From Rhodopseudomonas palustris (GTDB taxonomy: Bacteria; Pseudomonadota; Alphaproteobacteria; Rhizobiales; Xanthobacteraceae), in NCBI RefSeq assembly GCF_003226555.1, contig NZ_QKQS01000038.1, positions 262,277-319,075 of the forward strand: a DNA stretch of 56,799 nt, in the 5' to 3' direction. A program made the position numbers and the translations under genes. Positions 28,231 to 36,551 of this stretch are shown one piece after another. How positions within the stretch are numbered: the first letter of the stretch is position 1; each line of letters opens with the position of its first letter. The notes below the pieces were generated by a model. It was given only the letters and a program-made list of their open reading frames with translations, was not told the origin of the DNA and did no database searches.

Positions 28231-30158
28231 TGGACTATGCCGGCCGCGTCGCGGCAGCCGACACGTTTCCGAAGCTGCTGCGGCTCAATGCGAAGGAATT
28301 CGGCGACCAGATCGCGCTGCGCGAAAAGGATCTCGGGCTGTGGCGCGTGTTCACCTGGGCCGACTATCAGGCCCGCGTCCACGATTTCGCACTCGGCATG
28401 GTCGAGCTCGGCCTCGGCCGCGGTGACGTGATCGGCATCATCGGCGACAATCGTCCCGACTGGGTCGCGGCCGAGATCGCCGCCCACGCGGCCGGCGCGA
28501 TGAGTCTCGGCCTGTATCGCGATGTGCTCGACGAGGAAGCCGAGTATCTGCTGAGCTACGGCGAGGCCAGGCTGGTGTTCGCCGAGGACGAGGAACAGGT
28601 CGACAAATTGCTCGTGCTCGCCGAGCGCGTGCCGCACCTGAAGCACATCGTCTTTTCCGATCCGCGCGGGATGCGCAAATACGACGATCCGCGGCTGCTG
28701 CCGGCCGACAAGCTCGCCGAGCTGGGCCGCGACCGGGCCGGGCGCGAGCCCGGGCTGTACGACCGGCTGGTCGACGCCACCCAGGGTGAGGACGTCGCGA
28801 TCCTGTGCAGCACCTCGGGCACCACCGCGCATCCCAAGCTGGCGATGCTGGCGGCGGGCCGGGTGCTGAAGCATTGCGCGACCTATCTGTCGTTCGACCC
28901 AAAGGGGCCGGAAGACGAATACGTTTCGGTGCTGCCGCTGCCGTGGATCATGGAGCAGGTCTACGCGCTCGGCAAAGGGCTGCTGTGCCGGATGAAGGTC
29001 AACTTCGTCGAAGAGCCCGACACCATGATGAACGACTTCCGCGAGATCGCGCCGACCTTCGTGCTGTTCGCGCCGCGGGTCTGGGAAGGCATCGCGGCCG
29101 ACGTCCGGGCCCGGGTGATGGACGCCTCGCCGCTGAAGCAGCGGCTGTACGAGACCGGCATGAAGGCCGGCCTGGCGGCGCTCGACCGCGGCCAGCATTC
29201 GACCGTCGCCGATGTCCTGCTGTTCCGCGCGCTGCGCGACCGGCTCGGCTTCACCCGGCTGCGCTCGGCGGCAACCGGCGGCGCCGCGCTCGGGCCGGAT
29301 ACATTCCGATTCTTCCGCGCCATGGGCGTGCCGCTACGTACGCTGTACGGCCAGACCGAACTGCTCGGCGCCTACACGCTGCACCAGCCGGACGCGGTCG
29401 ATCCCGACACCACCGGCGTGCCGATGGGCGCGGAAATCGAGATCAAGATCGAGAACCCGGACGTCCAGGGCATCGGGGAGGTCGTGGTCCGCCACCCCAA
29501 CATGTTCCTCGGCTACTACAAGAACCCGGAGGCCTCGACCGCCGATATCAAGGACGGCTGGATGCAATCCGGCGACGCCGGCTATTTCAACGCGAGCGGC
29601 CAGCTCGTCATCATCGACCGCATCAAGGACCTCGCCGAACTGTCGCACGGCGAGCGGTTCTCGCCGCAATACATCGAGAACAAGCTGAAATTTTCGCCTT
29701 ACGTCGCCGAAGCGGTGATCCTCGGCGCCGGCCGCGACATGCTCGCGGCCATGATCTGCATCCGCTACTCGATCATCTCGAAATGGGCAGAGAGGAAGCG
29801 GATCTCCTTCACCACCTATTCGGACCTCGCCTCGCGTCCCGAAGTCTACGAACTGCTGCGCCGCGAGGTCGAGAGCGTCAACGCCACGCTGCCACCGGCG
29901 CAACGGATCGCCCGCTTCCTGCTGCTGTACAAGGAGCTCGACGCCGACGATGGCGAACTGACCCGGACCCGAAAAGTCCGCCGCAGCGTCATCAACGACA
30001 AATACGCCGACATCATCGACGGCATCTACGGCGGCCAGCGCGACATCCCGGTCGACACCACCATCCAATTCCAGGACGGCACGACGCAGCGGATCAGAAC
30101 GACGCTGAAGGTGGTGGACCTCGGCGGCGGCCACGCCCATGCGGAGGCGGCGGAATGA
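28227..30158 (+). CDS. AMP-forming acyl-CoA ligase of the long-chain type
   Basis: 643 residues that activate a carboxylic acid to an acyl-adenylate and then the CoA thioester. Motifs seen: the ATP loop STSGTTAHPK (about 194-203), YGQTE (about 374-378), the GW..SGD hinge segment (about 445) and IDRIKD. The family's GENV segment reads HGERFSP here. The protein lies between the LivG-type and LivH-type genes of system D, overlapping the ATPase gene by 4 nt, so it is probably made with the transporter. The substrate may be the imported compound (an aromatic or fatty acid), which is inference. Confidence 0.9.
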   Translation: MMDYAGRVAAADTFPKLLRLNAKEFGDQIALREKDLGLWRVFTWADYQARVHDFALGMVELGLGRGDVIGIIGDNRPDWVAAEIAAHAAGAMSLGLYRDVLDEEAEYLLSYGEARLVFAEDEEQVDKLLVLAERVPHLKHIVFSDPRGMRKYDDPRLLPADKLAELGRDRAGREPGLYDRLVDATQGEDVAILCSTSGTTAHPKLAMLAAGRVLKHCATYLSFDPKGPEDEYVSVLPLPWIMEQVYALGKGLLCRMKVNFVEEPDTMMNDFREIAPTFVLFAPRVWEGIAADVRARVMDASPLKQRLYETGMKAGLAALDRGQHSTVADVLLFRALRDRLGFTRLRSAATGGAALGPDTFRFFRAMGVPLRTLYGQTELLGAYTLHQPDAVDPDTTGVPMGAEIEIKIENPDVQGIGEVVVRHPNMFLGYYKNPEASTADIKDGWMQSGDAGYFNASGQLVIIDRIKDLAELSHGERFSPQYIENKLKFSPYVAEAVILGAGRDMLAAMICIRYSIISKWAERKRISFTTYSDLASRPEVYELLRREVESVNATLPPAQRIARFLLLYKELDADDGELTRTRKVRRSVINDKYADIIDGIYGGQRDIPVDTTIQFQDGTTQRIRTTLKVVDLGGGHAHAEAAE

Positions 30159-30214
30159 GCTATTTGCTTACCTCCAAGCATCATAACCGTTCGGCAAGGC
30201 TCGGCCGCGTTGAG

Positions 30215-30278
30215 GTGCCCCCTCACCCGGGTCATCGCGTTGCGATGATCCGACCTCTCCCCGCGCGCGGGGAGAGGT
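30215..30278. repeat. Family P composite repeat, unit 1
   Basis: Read on the plus strand it goes from a GCCCCCTCACCCGGG block, through a small inverted spacer (CATCGCGTTGCGATG), to the 26-bp palindrome also present at position 5-30. It faces unit 2 with the palindromes inward, giving a doublet downstream of the ligase gene. Confidence 0.8.
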
Positions 30279-30326
30279 GCACCGCGTGCGCCGAAATGCC
30301 GAAACAGCCGAGCGAACGGCGCCCTA

Positions 30327-30388
30327 ACCTCTCCCCGCTTGCGGGGAGAGGTCGGATCGCGTCAGCGATCCGGGTGAGGGGGCGCCTC
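30327..30388. repeat. Family P composite repeat, unit 2 (3' boundary of the DUF559 gene)
   Basis: The order is reversed relative to unit 1: palindrome (ACCTCTCCCCGC-TT-complement), spacer hairpin (GATCGC-GTCA-GCGATC), then CCGGGTGAGGGGGCGCCTC at 30370-30388. The last nine codons and the stop of the minus-strand DUF559 gene (30362-30388) fall inside this unit. The terminal block matches unit 3 at 18 of 19 positions in inverted orientation. Confidence 0.8.
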
Positions 30389-30727
30389 CACGAGCGCGGC
30401 GGCGAGGCTCTCCAAGACACCTTCAATGTTGCCGAGGACGTCATTATTCCAGAACCGCACGATCCGATAATTGTGCGCGCGCAGCCACACGTCGCGCACC
30501 AAATCTCGCGGACTGTCCGCATGCTGCCCGCCGTCGACCTCCACAATCAAACGGCGCTCCCGGCACAAGAAATCGACCGTGTAGGGTCCGATCGGCTCCT
30601 GCCGCACAAATTTGAAGCCGAGCAACGATCGGGATCGCAGCCGCTGCCACAACGCATTCTCCGCGTCGGTCGCATTCTGACGCAACCGCCTGGCTCGTCG
30701 CGTTTGAAGCTCTCTCGCCTCGCGCAT
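30362..30727 (-). CDS. DUF559-domain nuclease-like protein
   Basis: 121 residues of the DUF559 (Vsr-like, PD-(D/E)xK) group. The order AENALWQRLRSRSL, FKFVRQEPIGPYTVDF and RLIVEVDGGQH gives candidate catalytic residues Asp52, Glu63 and Asp65. The C-terminal YRIVRFWNNDVLGN is the family hallmark. The ATG at 30727 is 3 nt from the repeat unit beginning at 30731, and the last nine codons lie in unit 2, so the gene exactly fills the space between inverted repeats. It is antisense to the surrounding transporter operon. DNA cleavage, and any role in mobility, are inference. Confidence 0.8.
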   Translation of the reverse strand: MREARELQTRRARRLRQNATDAENALWQRLRSRSLLGFKFVRQEPIGPYTVDFLCRERRLIVEVDGGQHADSPRDLVRDVWLRAHNYRIVRFWNNDVLGNIEGVLESLAAALVEAPPHPDR

Positions 30728-30730
30728 GTC

Positions 30731-30788
30731 GAGACGCCCCCTCACCCGGCACTTTGCGCCGACCTCTCCCCGCAAGCGCGGAGAGGCT
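30731..30788. repeat. Family P composite repeat, unit 3 (5' boundary of the DUF559 gene)
   Basis: It begins GAGACGCCCCCTCACCCGG, an inverted match (18 of 19) to the end of unit 2, then a small stem (GCACTTTGCGC) and a slightly decayed palindrome CCTCTCCCCGCAAGCGCGGAGAGG. Unit 3 has the same orientation as unit 1 and opposite to unit 2. It ends 20 nt before the LivH-type gene. Confidence 0.8.
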
Positions 30789-30807
30789 ACCACGCCGTGG
30801 CCGTCGC

Positions 30808-31701
30808 ATGAACTCCACGCTCCTGATCCAGCTTCTGGTCAACGGTCTCGTCGTCGGCACGCTGTACGGCGTGGTCGCGATGAGTTTCGTGCTGATCTAC
30901 AAGGCGACCCAGGTCGTCAATTTCGCGCAAGGCGAGCTTTTGCTGATCGGCGCCTGGGTGTGCTGGGCGCTGCTCGCCAAATACCAAGTTCCGTTCTGGC
31001 TCGGCATGCCGCTGACGCTGGTGTTCATGTTCGTGTTCGGCATCGCGGTGCAGATCGTGGTGCTGCGGCCGATGATCGGCGAACCGATCATCTCGGTGAT
31101 CATGGTGACGATCGCGCTGTCGACCGTGTTCCAGGCGGCGCTGAAGTGGATCTTCGGTGTCAGCCCGCAGCCGTTCCCGCAGGTGTTCGCCACCCAATCG
31201 GTCACGATCGGCAGCCTGCAGATCCAGACCGTCTATGTGATGAGCCTGGTGGTTTCGGTCGCGATGATGATCGGGATGGCGTGGTTCTTCAAAGTGTCGA
31301 AATACGGCCTCGCCATGCGCGCCACCGCGTTCAACCAGCAGGTCGCGCAATCGCTGGGCATCTCGGTGAAGAGCGTGTTCGCGATGGCCTGGGCGATCTC
31401 GGCGACGGTGTCGGCGGTCGCCGGCGTCGTCGTCGCCGTGGTCAACGGCGTATCCTCGGGCCTGTCCGCCTACGGAATCAAGGTGTTTCCGGCCGCGATC
31501 CTCGGCGGCCTCGACTCGATCGGCGGCGCCGTGCTCGGCGGCATCATCATCGGCCTTCTCGAGAACATCGCCCAGTACATCGACAGCGAATATCTGCACT
31601 GGGGCAATCTCTACGAAATCGCGCCGTTCTACGTGCTGATCATCATCCTGATGATCAAGCCCTACGGCCTGTTCGGCACCAAGGACATCGAGCGTATCTG
31701 A
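30808..31701 (+). CDS. LivH-type ABC transporter permease (system D)
   Basis: Inner-membrane permease of 297 residues. It opens MNSTLLIQLLVNGLVVGTLYG, has VVNFAQGELLLIG near residue 38 and the coupling segment GGLDSIGGAVLGGIIIG near residue 232. A ribosome site is not obvious before the ATG at 30808, which follows the repeat unit. It continues system D after the interruption by the nuclease cassette. Confidence 0.92.
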   Translation: MNSTLLIQLLVNGLVVGTLYGVVAMSFVLIYKATQVVNFAQGELLLIGAWVCWALLAKYQVPFWLGMPLTLVFMFVFGIAVQIVVLRPMIGEPIISVIMVTIALSTVFQAALKWIFGVSPQPFPQVFATQSVTIGSLQIQTVYVMSLVVSVAMMIGMAWFFKVSKYGLAMRATAFNQQVAQSLGISVKSVFAMAWAISATVSAVAGVVVAVVNGVSSGLSAYGIKVFPAAILGGLDSIGGAVLGGIIIGLLENIAQYIDSEYLHWGNLYEIAPFYVLIIILMIKPYGLFGTKDIERI

Positions 31702-31705
31702 CCCC

Positions 31706-32779
31706 ATGGCCAATGCATCCCTGATCCCCGCCGGCGATTTCCGCACCTCCTACGCCGCCGACACCACGATCTTCCCGACCCGGACCAGCCGCAATGCGGC
31801 GATCCTCGGCATCGTGCTGGTGTGCTTCGCACCGTTCGTGCTGTCGAGCTATTGGCTCAGCATCCTGATCCAGATCGGGATCTTCGGCATCGCCGCGCTC
31901 GGACTGAACATCCTGGTCGGCTTCACCGGCCAGATCTCGATCGGCCATGCCGCGTTCTTCCTGCTCGGCGCCTATACCTCGGCCTATCTCAACAACCACT
32001 TTCCGATTCCGGTGGCGTTCGCGATCCCGCTCGCCGGCATCGTCGCGGCGCTGGTCGGGCTGGTGTTCGGCCTGCCGGCCGCGCGGCTGAAGGGACTGTA
32101 TCTCGTGATCGCCACGCTGGCGGCGCAGTACATCCTGATCGACTTCTTCTCGCGCGCCGAATGGTTCTCCGGTGGTTCGGTGCCGGCGATGGCCAATCCG
32201 TTCTCGCTGTTCGGCTGGGTGCTGCAGGGCGACAAGCAGTATTTCTACGTCGTGCTCGCCTATGTGCTGGTCAGCTACATCCTGGTCACAAATCTGATGC
32301 GGACGCGCGACGGCCGGGCGCTGGTGGCGGTGCGCGACCATTATCTCTCCGCCGAGATCATGGGCATCAACCTCACCAAATACCGCACGCTGTCGTTCGG
32401 GCTGGCGGCCTTCTTCGCCGGGATCGCCGGCGCGCTGTACGGGCATTATCAGCTCGTCGTCTCCAACGAGGGCTTCGGCATCGAGCGCTCGATCCTGTTC
32501 TTGGCGATGATCATCATCGGCGGCATCGGCTCGATCTCTGGCACGCTGATGGGCACCGCCTTCGTGGTGCTGCTGCCGGAGGTGATGGAATGGCTGAGCG
32601 AGGCGCTGAAGGGCGGCGCGATCGACCGCGCGCTGGCGCTCAACAACAACCTGACCTTCCTGCGCGAGATCGCGATCGGCCTGATCATTATCGCCTTCCT
32701 GGTGTTCGAGCCCGACGGGCTGGCGCATCGCTGGCGGCAGATCAAGGCGTACTGGAAACTCTACCCCTTCTCGCATTGA
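31706..32779 (+). CDS. LivM-type ABC transporter permease (system D)
   Basis: Inner-membrane permease of 357 residues with a polar N-terminal lead (about 30 residues) before the first membrane segment. It has the LivM signature GLNILVGFTGQISIGHAAFF near residue 68 and GGIGSISGTLMGTAFV near residue 272. It follows the LivH-type gene after 4 nt. Confidence 0.92.
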   Translation: MANASLIPAGDFRTSYAADTTIFPTRTSRNAAILGIVLVCFAPFVLSSYWLSILIQIGIFGIAALGLNILVGFTGQISIGHAAFFLLGAYTSAYLNNHFPIPVAFAIPLAGIVAALVGLVFGLPAARLKGLYLVIATLAAQYILIDFFSRAEWFSGGSVPAMANPFSLFGWVLQGDKQYFYVVLAYVLVSYILVTNLMRTRDGRALVAVRDHYLSAEIMGINLTKYRTLSFGLAAFFAGIAGALYGHYQLVVSNEGFGIERSILFLAMIIIGGIGSISGTLMGTAFVVLLPEVMEWLSEALKGGAIDRALALNNNLTFLREIAIGLIIIAFLVFEPDGLAHRWRQIKAYWKLYPFSH

Positions 32780-32835
32780 GGTTGGCGCAGGGGAGCAACA
32801 ATAAAACCTCGACCAACATGATCGGAGGACGACCC

Positions 32836-34116
32836 ATGACACTGAAATCCCTTTTGAGCACGGCGTCGCTGACCTTGGTGATGGCCGCGGCTTCCGCCAC
32901 GGCGCAGGCGCAGATCGCGATCGGCCATCTTGCCGACTATTCGGGCGGAACCTCGGACGTCGGCACGCCCTATGGCCACGCCGTCGCCGACACCTTCGCC
33001 TGGGTCAACAAGAACGGCGGGGTCGCCGGCAAGCAGCTCAATGTCGACACCAACGACTACGGCTACCAGGTGCCGCGCGCGATCGCGCTGTACAAGAAAT
33101 GGTCGAGCGGCGACAAGGTCGCGGCGATCATGGGCTGGGGCACCGCCGACACCGAGGCGCTGACCGGCTTCCTCGCCAACGACAAGATCCCAGACATCTC
33201 CGGCTCCTACGCCGCGGCGCTGACCGATCCGGAAGGCACCAGTGGCAAGGCCAAGCCGGCGCCCTACAATTTCTTCTACGGCCCGTCCTATTCGGATGCG
33301 GTGCGCGCCGAACTGATGTGGGCGGCGGAAGACTGGAAGGCTAAGGGCAAGCCCGGCAAGCCGAAATTCGTCCACATGGGCGCCAACCATCCCTACCCCA
33401 ACGCCCCGAAGGCAGCGGGTGAGGCGATGGCCAAGGAGCTCGGCTTCGAGGTGCTGCCGCCCTTGGTGTTCGCGCTGTCGCCGGGCGACTACAGCGCGCA
33501 GTGCCTGTCGCTGAAGAGCTCCGGCGCCAACTACGCCTATCTCGGCAACACCGCCGCCTCCAACATCTCGGTCATGAAGGCCTGCAAGGCGGCAGGGGTC
33601 GACGTCCAGTTCATGAGTAACGTCTGGGGCATGGACGAGAACGCCGCCAAGACCGCCGGCGATGCCGCCGACGGCGTGATCTTCCCGCTGCGCACTGCGG
33701 TGGCCTGGGGCGGCAACGCGCCCGGCATGAAGACCGTCGAGGCGATCTCCAAGATGTCCGATCCGGCCGGCACCGCCTATCGGCCGGTGCATTACGTCGC
33801 CGGCGTGTGCTCGGCACTGTATATGAAAGAGGCGATCGAATGGGCCGCCAAGAACGGCGGCGCAACCGGCGAGAACGCCGCCAAGGGCTTCTATCAGAAG
33901 AAGGACTGGGTGCCGGCCGGGATGGATGGCGTCTGCAACCCGTCGACCTGGACCGCCAAGGACCACCGCGGCACCATGAAGATCGACCTGTACCGCGCGA
34001 AGGTCTCCGGCCCGACCGACGGCGACCTCAAGGACCTGATCGCCAAGGGCACCATCAAGCTGGAGAAGGTCAAGACCATCGACCTGCCGCGCAAGCCGGA
34101 ATGGGCCGGGTGGTGA
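32836..34116 (+). CDS. HAAT-type ABC transporter substrate-binding protein (system D)
   Basis: Periplasmic binding protein of 426 residues. The signal LLSTASLTLVMAAASATAQA precedes the mature start QIAIGHLADYSGGTSDVGTP. CGGAGGACG stands just before the ATG at 32836. It contains an aromatic-rich YNFFYGPSYSDAVRAEL segment and a run of cysteines (MDGVCNPST). The family resembles those taking up aromatic or amide ligands, but the ligand is not determined. Unusually it lies inside the operon rather than at its head. Confidence 0.88.
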   Translation: MTLKSLLSTASLTLVMAAASATAQAQIAIGHLADYSGGTSDVGTPYGHAVADTFAWVNKNGGVAGKQLNVDTNDYGYQVPRAIALYKKWSSGDKVAAIMGWGTADTEALTGFLANDKIPDISGSYAAALTDPEGTSGKAKPAPYNFFYGPSYSDAVRAELMWAAEDWKAKGKPGKPKFVHMGANHPYPNAPKAAGEAMAKELGFEVLPPLVFALSPGDYSAQCLSLKSSGANYAYLGNTAASNISVMKACKAAGVDVQFMSNVWGMDENAAKTAGDAADGVIFPLRTAVAWGGNAPGMKTVEAISKMSDPAGTAYRPVHYVAGVCSALYMKEAIEWAAKNGGATGENAAKGFYQKKDWVPAGMDGVCNPSTWTAKDHRGTMKIDLYRAKVSGPTDGDLKDLIAKGTIKLEKVKTIDLPRKPEWAGW

Positions 34117-34199
34117 GCTGAAACGGCGCGGCTGCCCTCAGCCGCGGGCGATTGGAGGCGCCGCATCCGCTTTGAGCCGCGGCGCTTCCGCTCCAAAGA

Positions 34200-34300
34200 C
34201 CGTCATCCCCGCGCAGGCGGGGATCCAGTACGCCGCGGCGTCGCGATCGAGGTCTGGTGCACTGGAATACTGGATCACCCGTATACGCGGGCAATGACGG
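34200..34300. repeat. Paired hairpin intergenic repeat, family D
   Basis: Outer arms CCGTCATCCCCGC and GCGGGCAATGACGG enclose a second inverted pair (GGATCCAGTA against TACTGGATC). It lies between the binding-protein gene and the final ATPase gene of system D, and may set their relative expression. Confidence 0.8.
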
Positions 34301-34365
34301 CGGTGGGTGGGGGCGGAATGCCCCCACTACCAGGTTCAGCGCATTCGAGAACGTTAGGACGCCCC

Positions 34366-35208
34366 ATGACCGAAGCCGCCGAACTCCATCGTCCCTCCGC
34401 CGGCGCTGGGACCGCCACCGCCCCCCTGCTCAGTGTTCGCAACATCGAGGTGGTCTATGACGACGTCATCCTGGTGCTGCGCGGCCTCAGCCTCGACGTG
34501 CCGCAGGGCGCGATCGTGGCGCTGCTCGGCGCCAACGGCGCCGGCAAGTCGACCACGCTCAAGGCGATCTCGGGCCTCCTGAAGACCGAGGATGGCGAGG
34601 TCACCCGCGGCGAGATCGTGTTCGATGGGGAGCGGATCAACGGAACTGATCCGGACCGCATCGTCCGCCGCGGTATTTTCCAGGTGATGGAAGGCCGCCG
34701 CATCGTCTCCGACATGACTTCGCTGGAAAACCTGCGGCTCGGCGCCTTCACCCGCAGCGACCGCGAGGTCGGCCGCGACATCGAGATGGTCTACCGCTAT
34801 TTCCCGCGGCTGAAGGAGCGCACCGGCCTCGCCGGCTATCTCTCCGGCGGCGAGCAGCAGATGCTGGCGATCGGCCGGGCGCTGATGGCACGGCCGAAGA
34901 TGATCCTGATGGACGAGCCCTCGATGGGCCTCTCGCCGCTCCTGGTGAAGGAGGTGTTCTCGATCATCCAACAGATCAACCGCGACCTCGGCGTCACCAT
35001 CCTCCTGGTCGAACAGAACGCCCGCGCCGCCCTCTCCGTCGCCAGCCATGGCTACATCATGGAACAAGGCAAAGTCGTCCTCGACGGCACCGCCGACGAA
35101 CTCCGCGACAACGAAGACGTCAAGGAATTCTACCTGGGCGGAGCTGGGGAGCAGCGGAAGAGCTTCAAGAACTTGAAGAGCTTCAAGAGGAGGAAGAGGT
35201 GGCTGTAA
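34366..35208 (+). CDS. LivF-type ABC transporter ATP-binding protein with basic tail (system D)
   Basis: ATPase of 280 residues, about 40 longer than the other LivF-type subunits here. A polar lead (about 20 residues) precedes LLSVRNIEVVYDD. Walker A is GANGAGKST, signature LSGGEQQMLAIGRALM, Walker B MILMDEPSMGLSP and VEQN follows. The C-terminus ends in a basic, repetitive tail SFKNLKSFKRRKRWL coded by a direct repeat at about 35159-35190. The tail also creates AGGAGGAAGAGG just before a short ORF that shares its stop base. Confidence 0.9.
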   Translation: MTEAAELHRPSAGAGTATAPLLSVRNIEVVYDDVILVLRGLSLDVPQGAIVALLGANGAGKSTTLKAISGLLKTEDGEVTRGEIVFDGERINGTDPDRIVRRGIFQVMEGRRIVSDMTSLENLRLGAFTRSDREVGRDIEMVYRYFPRLKERTGLAGYLSGGEQQMLAIGRALMARPKMILMDEPSMGLSPLLVKEVFSIIQQINRDLGVTILLVEQNARAALSVASHGYIMEQGKVVLDGTADELRDNEDVKEFYLGGAGEQRKSFKNLKSFKRRKRWL

Positions 35209-35321
35209 TGGCGATGGCGCAGCCCGGAGAGACGGCGGTGCGGGGCGATGACAGCCTCCTTCAAATCACCGAACCGACGTGGCCCTGGATCGAATCTTCG
35301 GCCATTTGCCGCTGGCGCTGA
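35208..35321 (+). CDS. Possible translationally coupled 37-residue ORF
   Basis: ATG 35208-35210 overlaps the stop of the LivF-type gene (TAATG) and has AGGAGGAAGAGG 8-19 nt upstream, a very strong ribosome site. The product starts MAMAQPGETAVRGDDSLLQI and ends in two tryptophan-containing stretches (TWPWIE, ICRWR). No family is recognised. It may be a small protein or only a chance ORF. Confidence 0.35.
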   Translation: MAMAQPGETAVRGDDSLLQITEPTWPWIESSAICRWR

Positions 35322-35393
35322 CAATCGGCCCCTTGGGACGCGACCCATTCGGTGTTAAAGCGCACGCCGTGTACTCCTGCGTCCCATAAGATC

Positions 35394-36551
35394 ATGCACG
35401 TTCTGCACGCCTATAAGGTCTATCGTCCCGATGTCGATGGCGGCATCCCCGAAGTCATCGCCAAGCTGACGCAGCCGAGCAGCTCCGGAGACAAGGCCGA
35501 AATCCTGGTGGCGCGCGATCGCGGCTGGCCGCGCCGGTTCGTCCTCGACGGCTGTGCCGTGCGCGCGGTCGGCTCGCTCGGCACGTTGTGGTCGATGCCG
35601 ATCGCGCCTGGCTTCGCCTTCGCACTTCACCGCGCGGCGTCGCGGTTCGATGTCCTGGCGTTGCACGCGCCGTTTCCGCTCAACGACCTCGGCGTCGCTC
35701 TGGGCGTTCCCGACGACGTCGCGGTCGTGGTGCATTGGCACGCCGATATTCTCGGCCGTGGACTGGTCATGCCGGTGCTCGCCCCGCTGATCCGACGCAC
35801 CCTCGACCGCGCCGATCGGATCATCGTGTCGCATCCGTCGATCCTCAACGGCTCCGCATTCCTGGAGCCGCATGCAGCCAAGTGTGTCGCGATCCCCTAT
35901 GGCGTACAGGCGTCCGCCTGGCAGCAAACCGACGAAACGGTGCGCCGCCGCATCGACGAGCTGAAGCACAAGCACCCCCGCCTGATCGTCGCGATCGGGC
36001 GGCTGGTTCCCTACAAGGGCTTCGCCGTGCTGCTTCAGGCCATGACGAAGATCGACGCCGAGGTGGTGATCATCGGCGAAGGCAGCGAACGGGCCGATCT
36101 CGAGGCACTCGCCCAACAGCTCGGGGTCGCCGACCGAGTGATGCTGCCCGGCTTCCTCCCGCACGACGAAATGAAAGCGTATCTGCATGCCGCGAAGGTG
36201 TTCGCCTTGCCGTCGGTGACGGCGGCCGAAGCGTTCGGGCTCGTCCAGATCGAGGCGATGGCGGTCGGCCTGCCGGTTGTAAATACCGCGCTACCTACGG
36301 CAGTTCCGACCATTGCGCGGCACGGATCCGAAGGTCTCACCGTACCCGTTGTCAACCCGGACGCACTCGCCAACGCGATCACCCGCCTGCTGGATGACCC
36401 GGAATTGGCGACCGCCTACGGCCAGGCCGGCCGTCGGCGGGTGAGTGAGGTTTATGACCACGCCGTCTTCCAATCGGCGGTGCGCGACATCTACCAGGCA
36501 ACCATTCTCAGGCGCGGGCGCGGCGTCAGTACAGTCGCACACGCCTCCTGA
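35394..36551 (+). CDS. Group 1 (GT4) glycosyltransferase
   Basis: About 385 residues. N-terminal HVLHAYKVYRPDVDGGIPEV is typical of GT4 enzymes. The donor site reads RLVPYKGF near residue 205, GEGSERADLE near 228, and the E-x7-E motif EAFGLVQIEA near 282. It transfers a sugar from a nucleotide donor on the cytoplasmic side. I chose ATG 35394 because the GT4 fold begins there; a GTG at 35352 would add 14 residues. The gene stands at the left end of the polysaccharide locus, 620 nt before the exporter genes. Confidence 0.88.
   Translation: MHVLHAYKVYRPDVDGGIPEVIAKLTQPSSSGDKAEILVARDRGWPRRFVLDGCAVRAVGSLGTLWSMPIAPGFAFALHRAASRFDVLALHAPFPLNDLGVALGVPDDVAVVVHWHADILGRGLVMPVLAPLIRRTLDRADRIIVSHPSILNGSAFLEPHAAKCVAIPYGVQASAWQQTDETVRRRIDELKHKHPRLIVAIGRLVPYKGFAVLLQAMTKIDAEVVIIGEGSERADLEALAQQLGVADRVMLPGFLPHDEMKAYLHAAKVFALPSVTAAEAFGLVQIEAMAVGLPVVNTALPTAVPTIARHGSEGLTVPVVNPDALANAITRLLDDPELATAYGQAGRRRVSEVYDHAVFQSAVRDIYQATILRRGRGVSTVAHAS

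Noticed and set aside
30215..30788. CRISPR array
   Set aside because: The repeats alternate in orientation, are palindromic, and have no regular spacers.
28805..30811. A 668-codon reading frame overlapping the ligase and DUF559 genes
   Set aside because: It is a shifted frame of the ligase gene with arginine-rich, non-family sequence.
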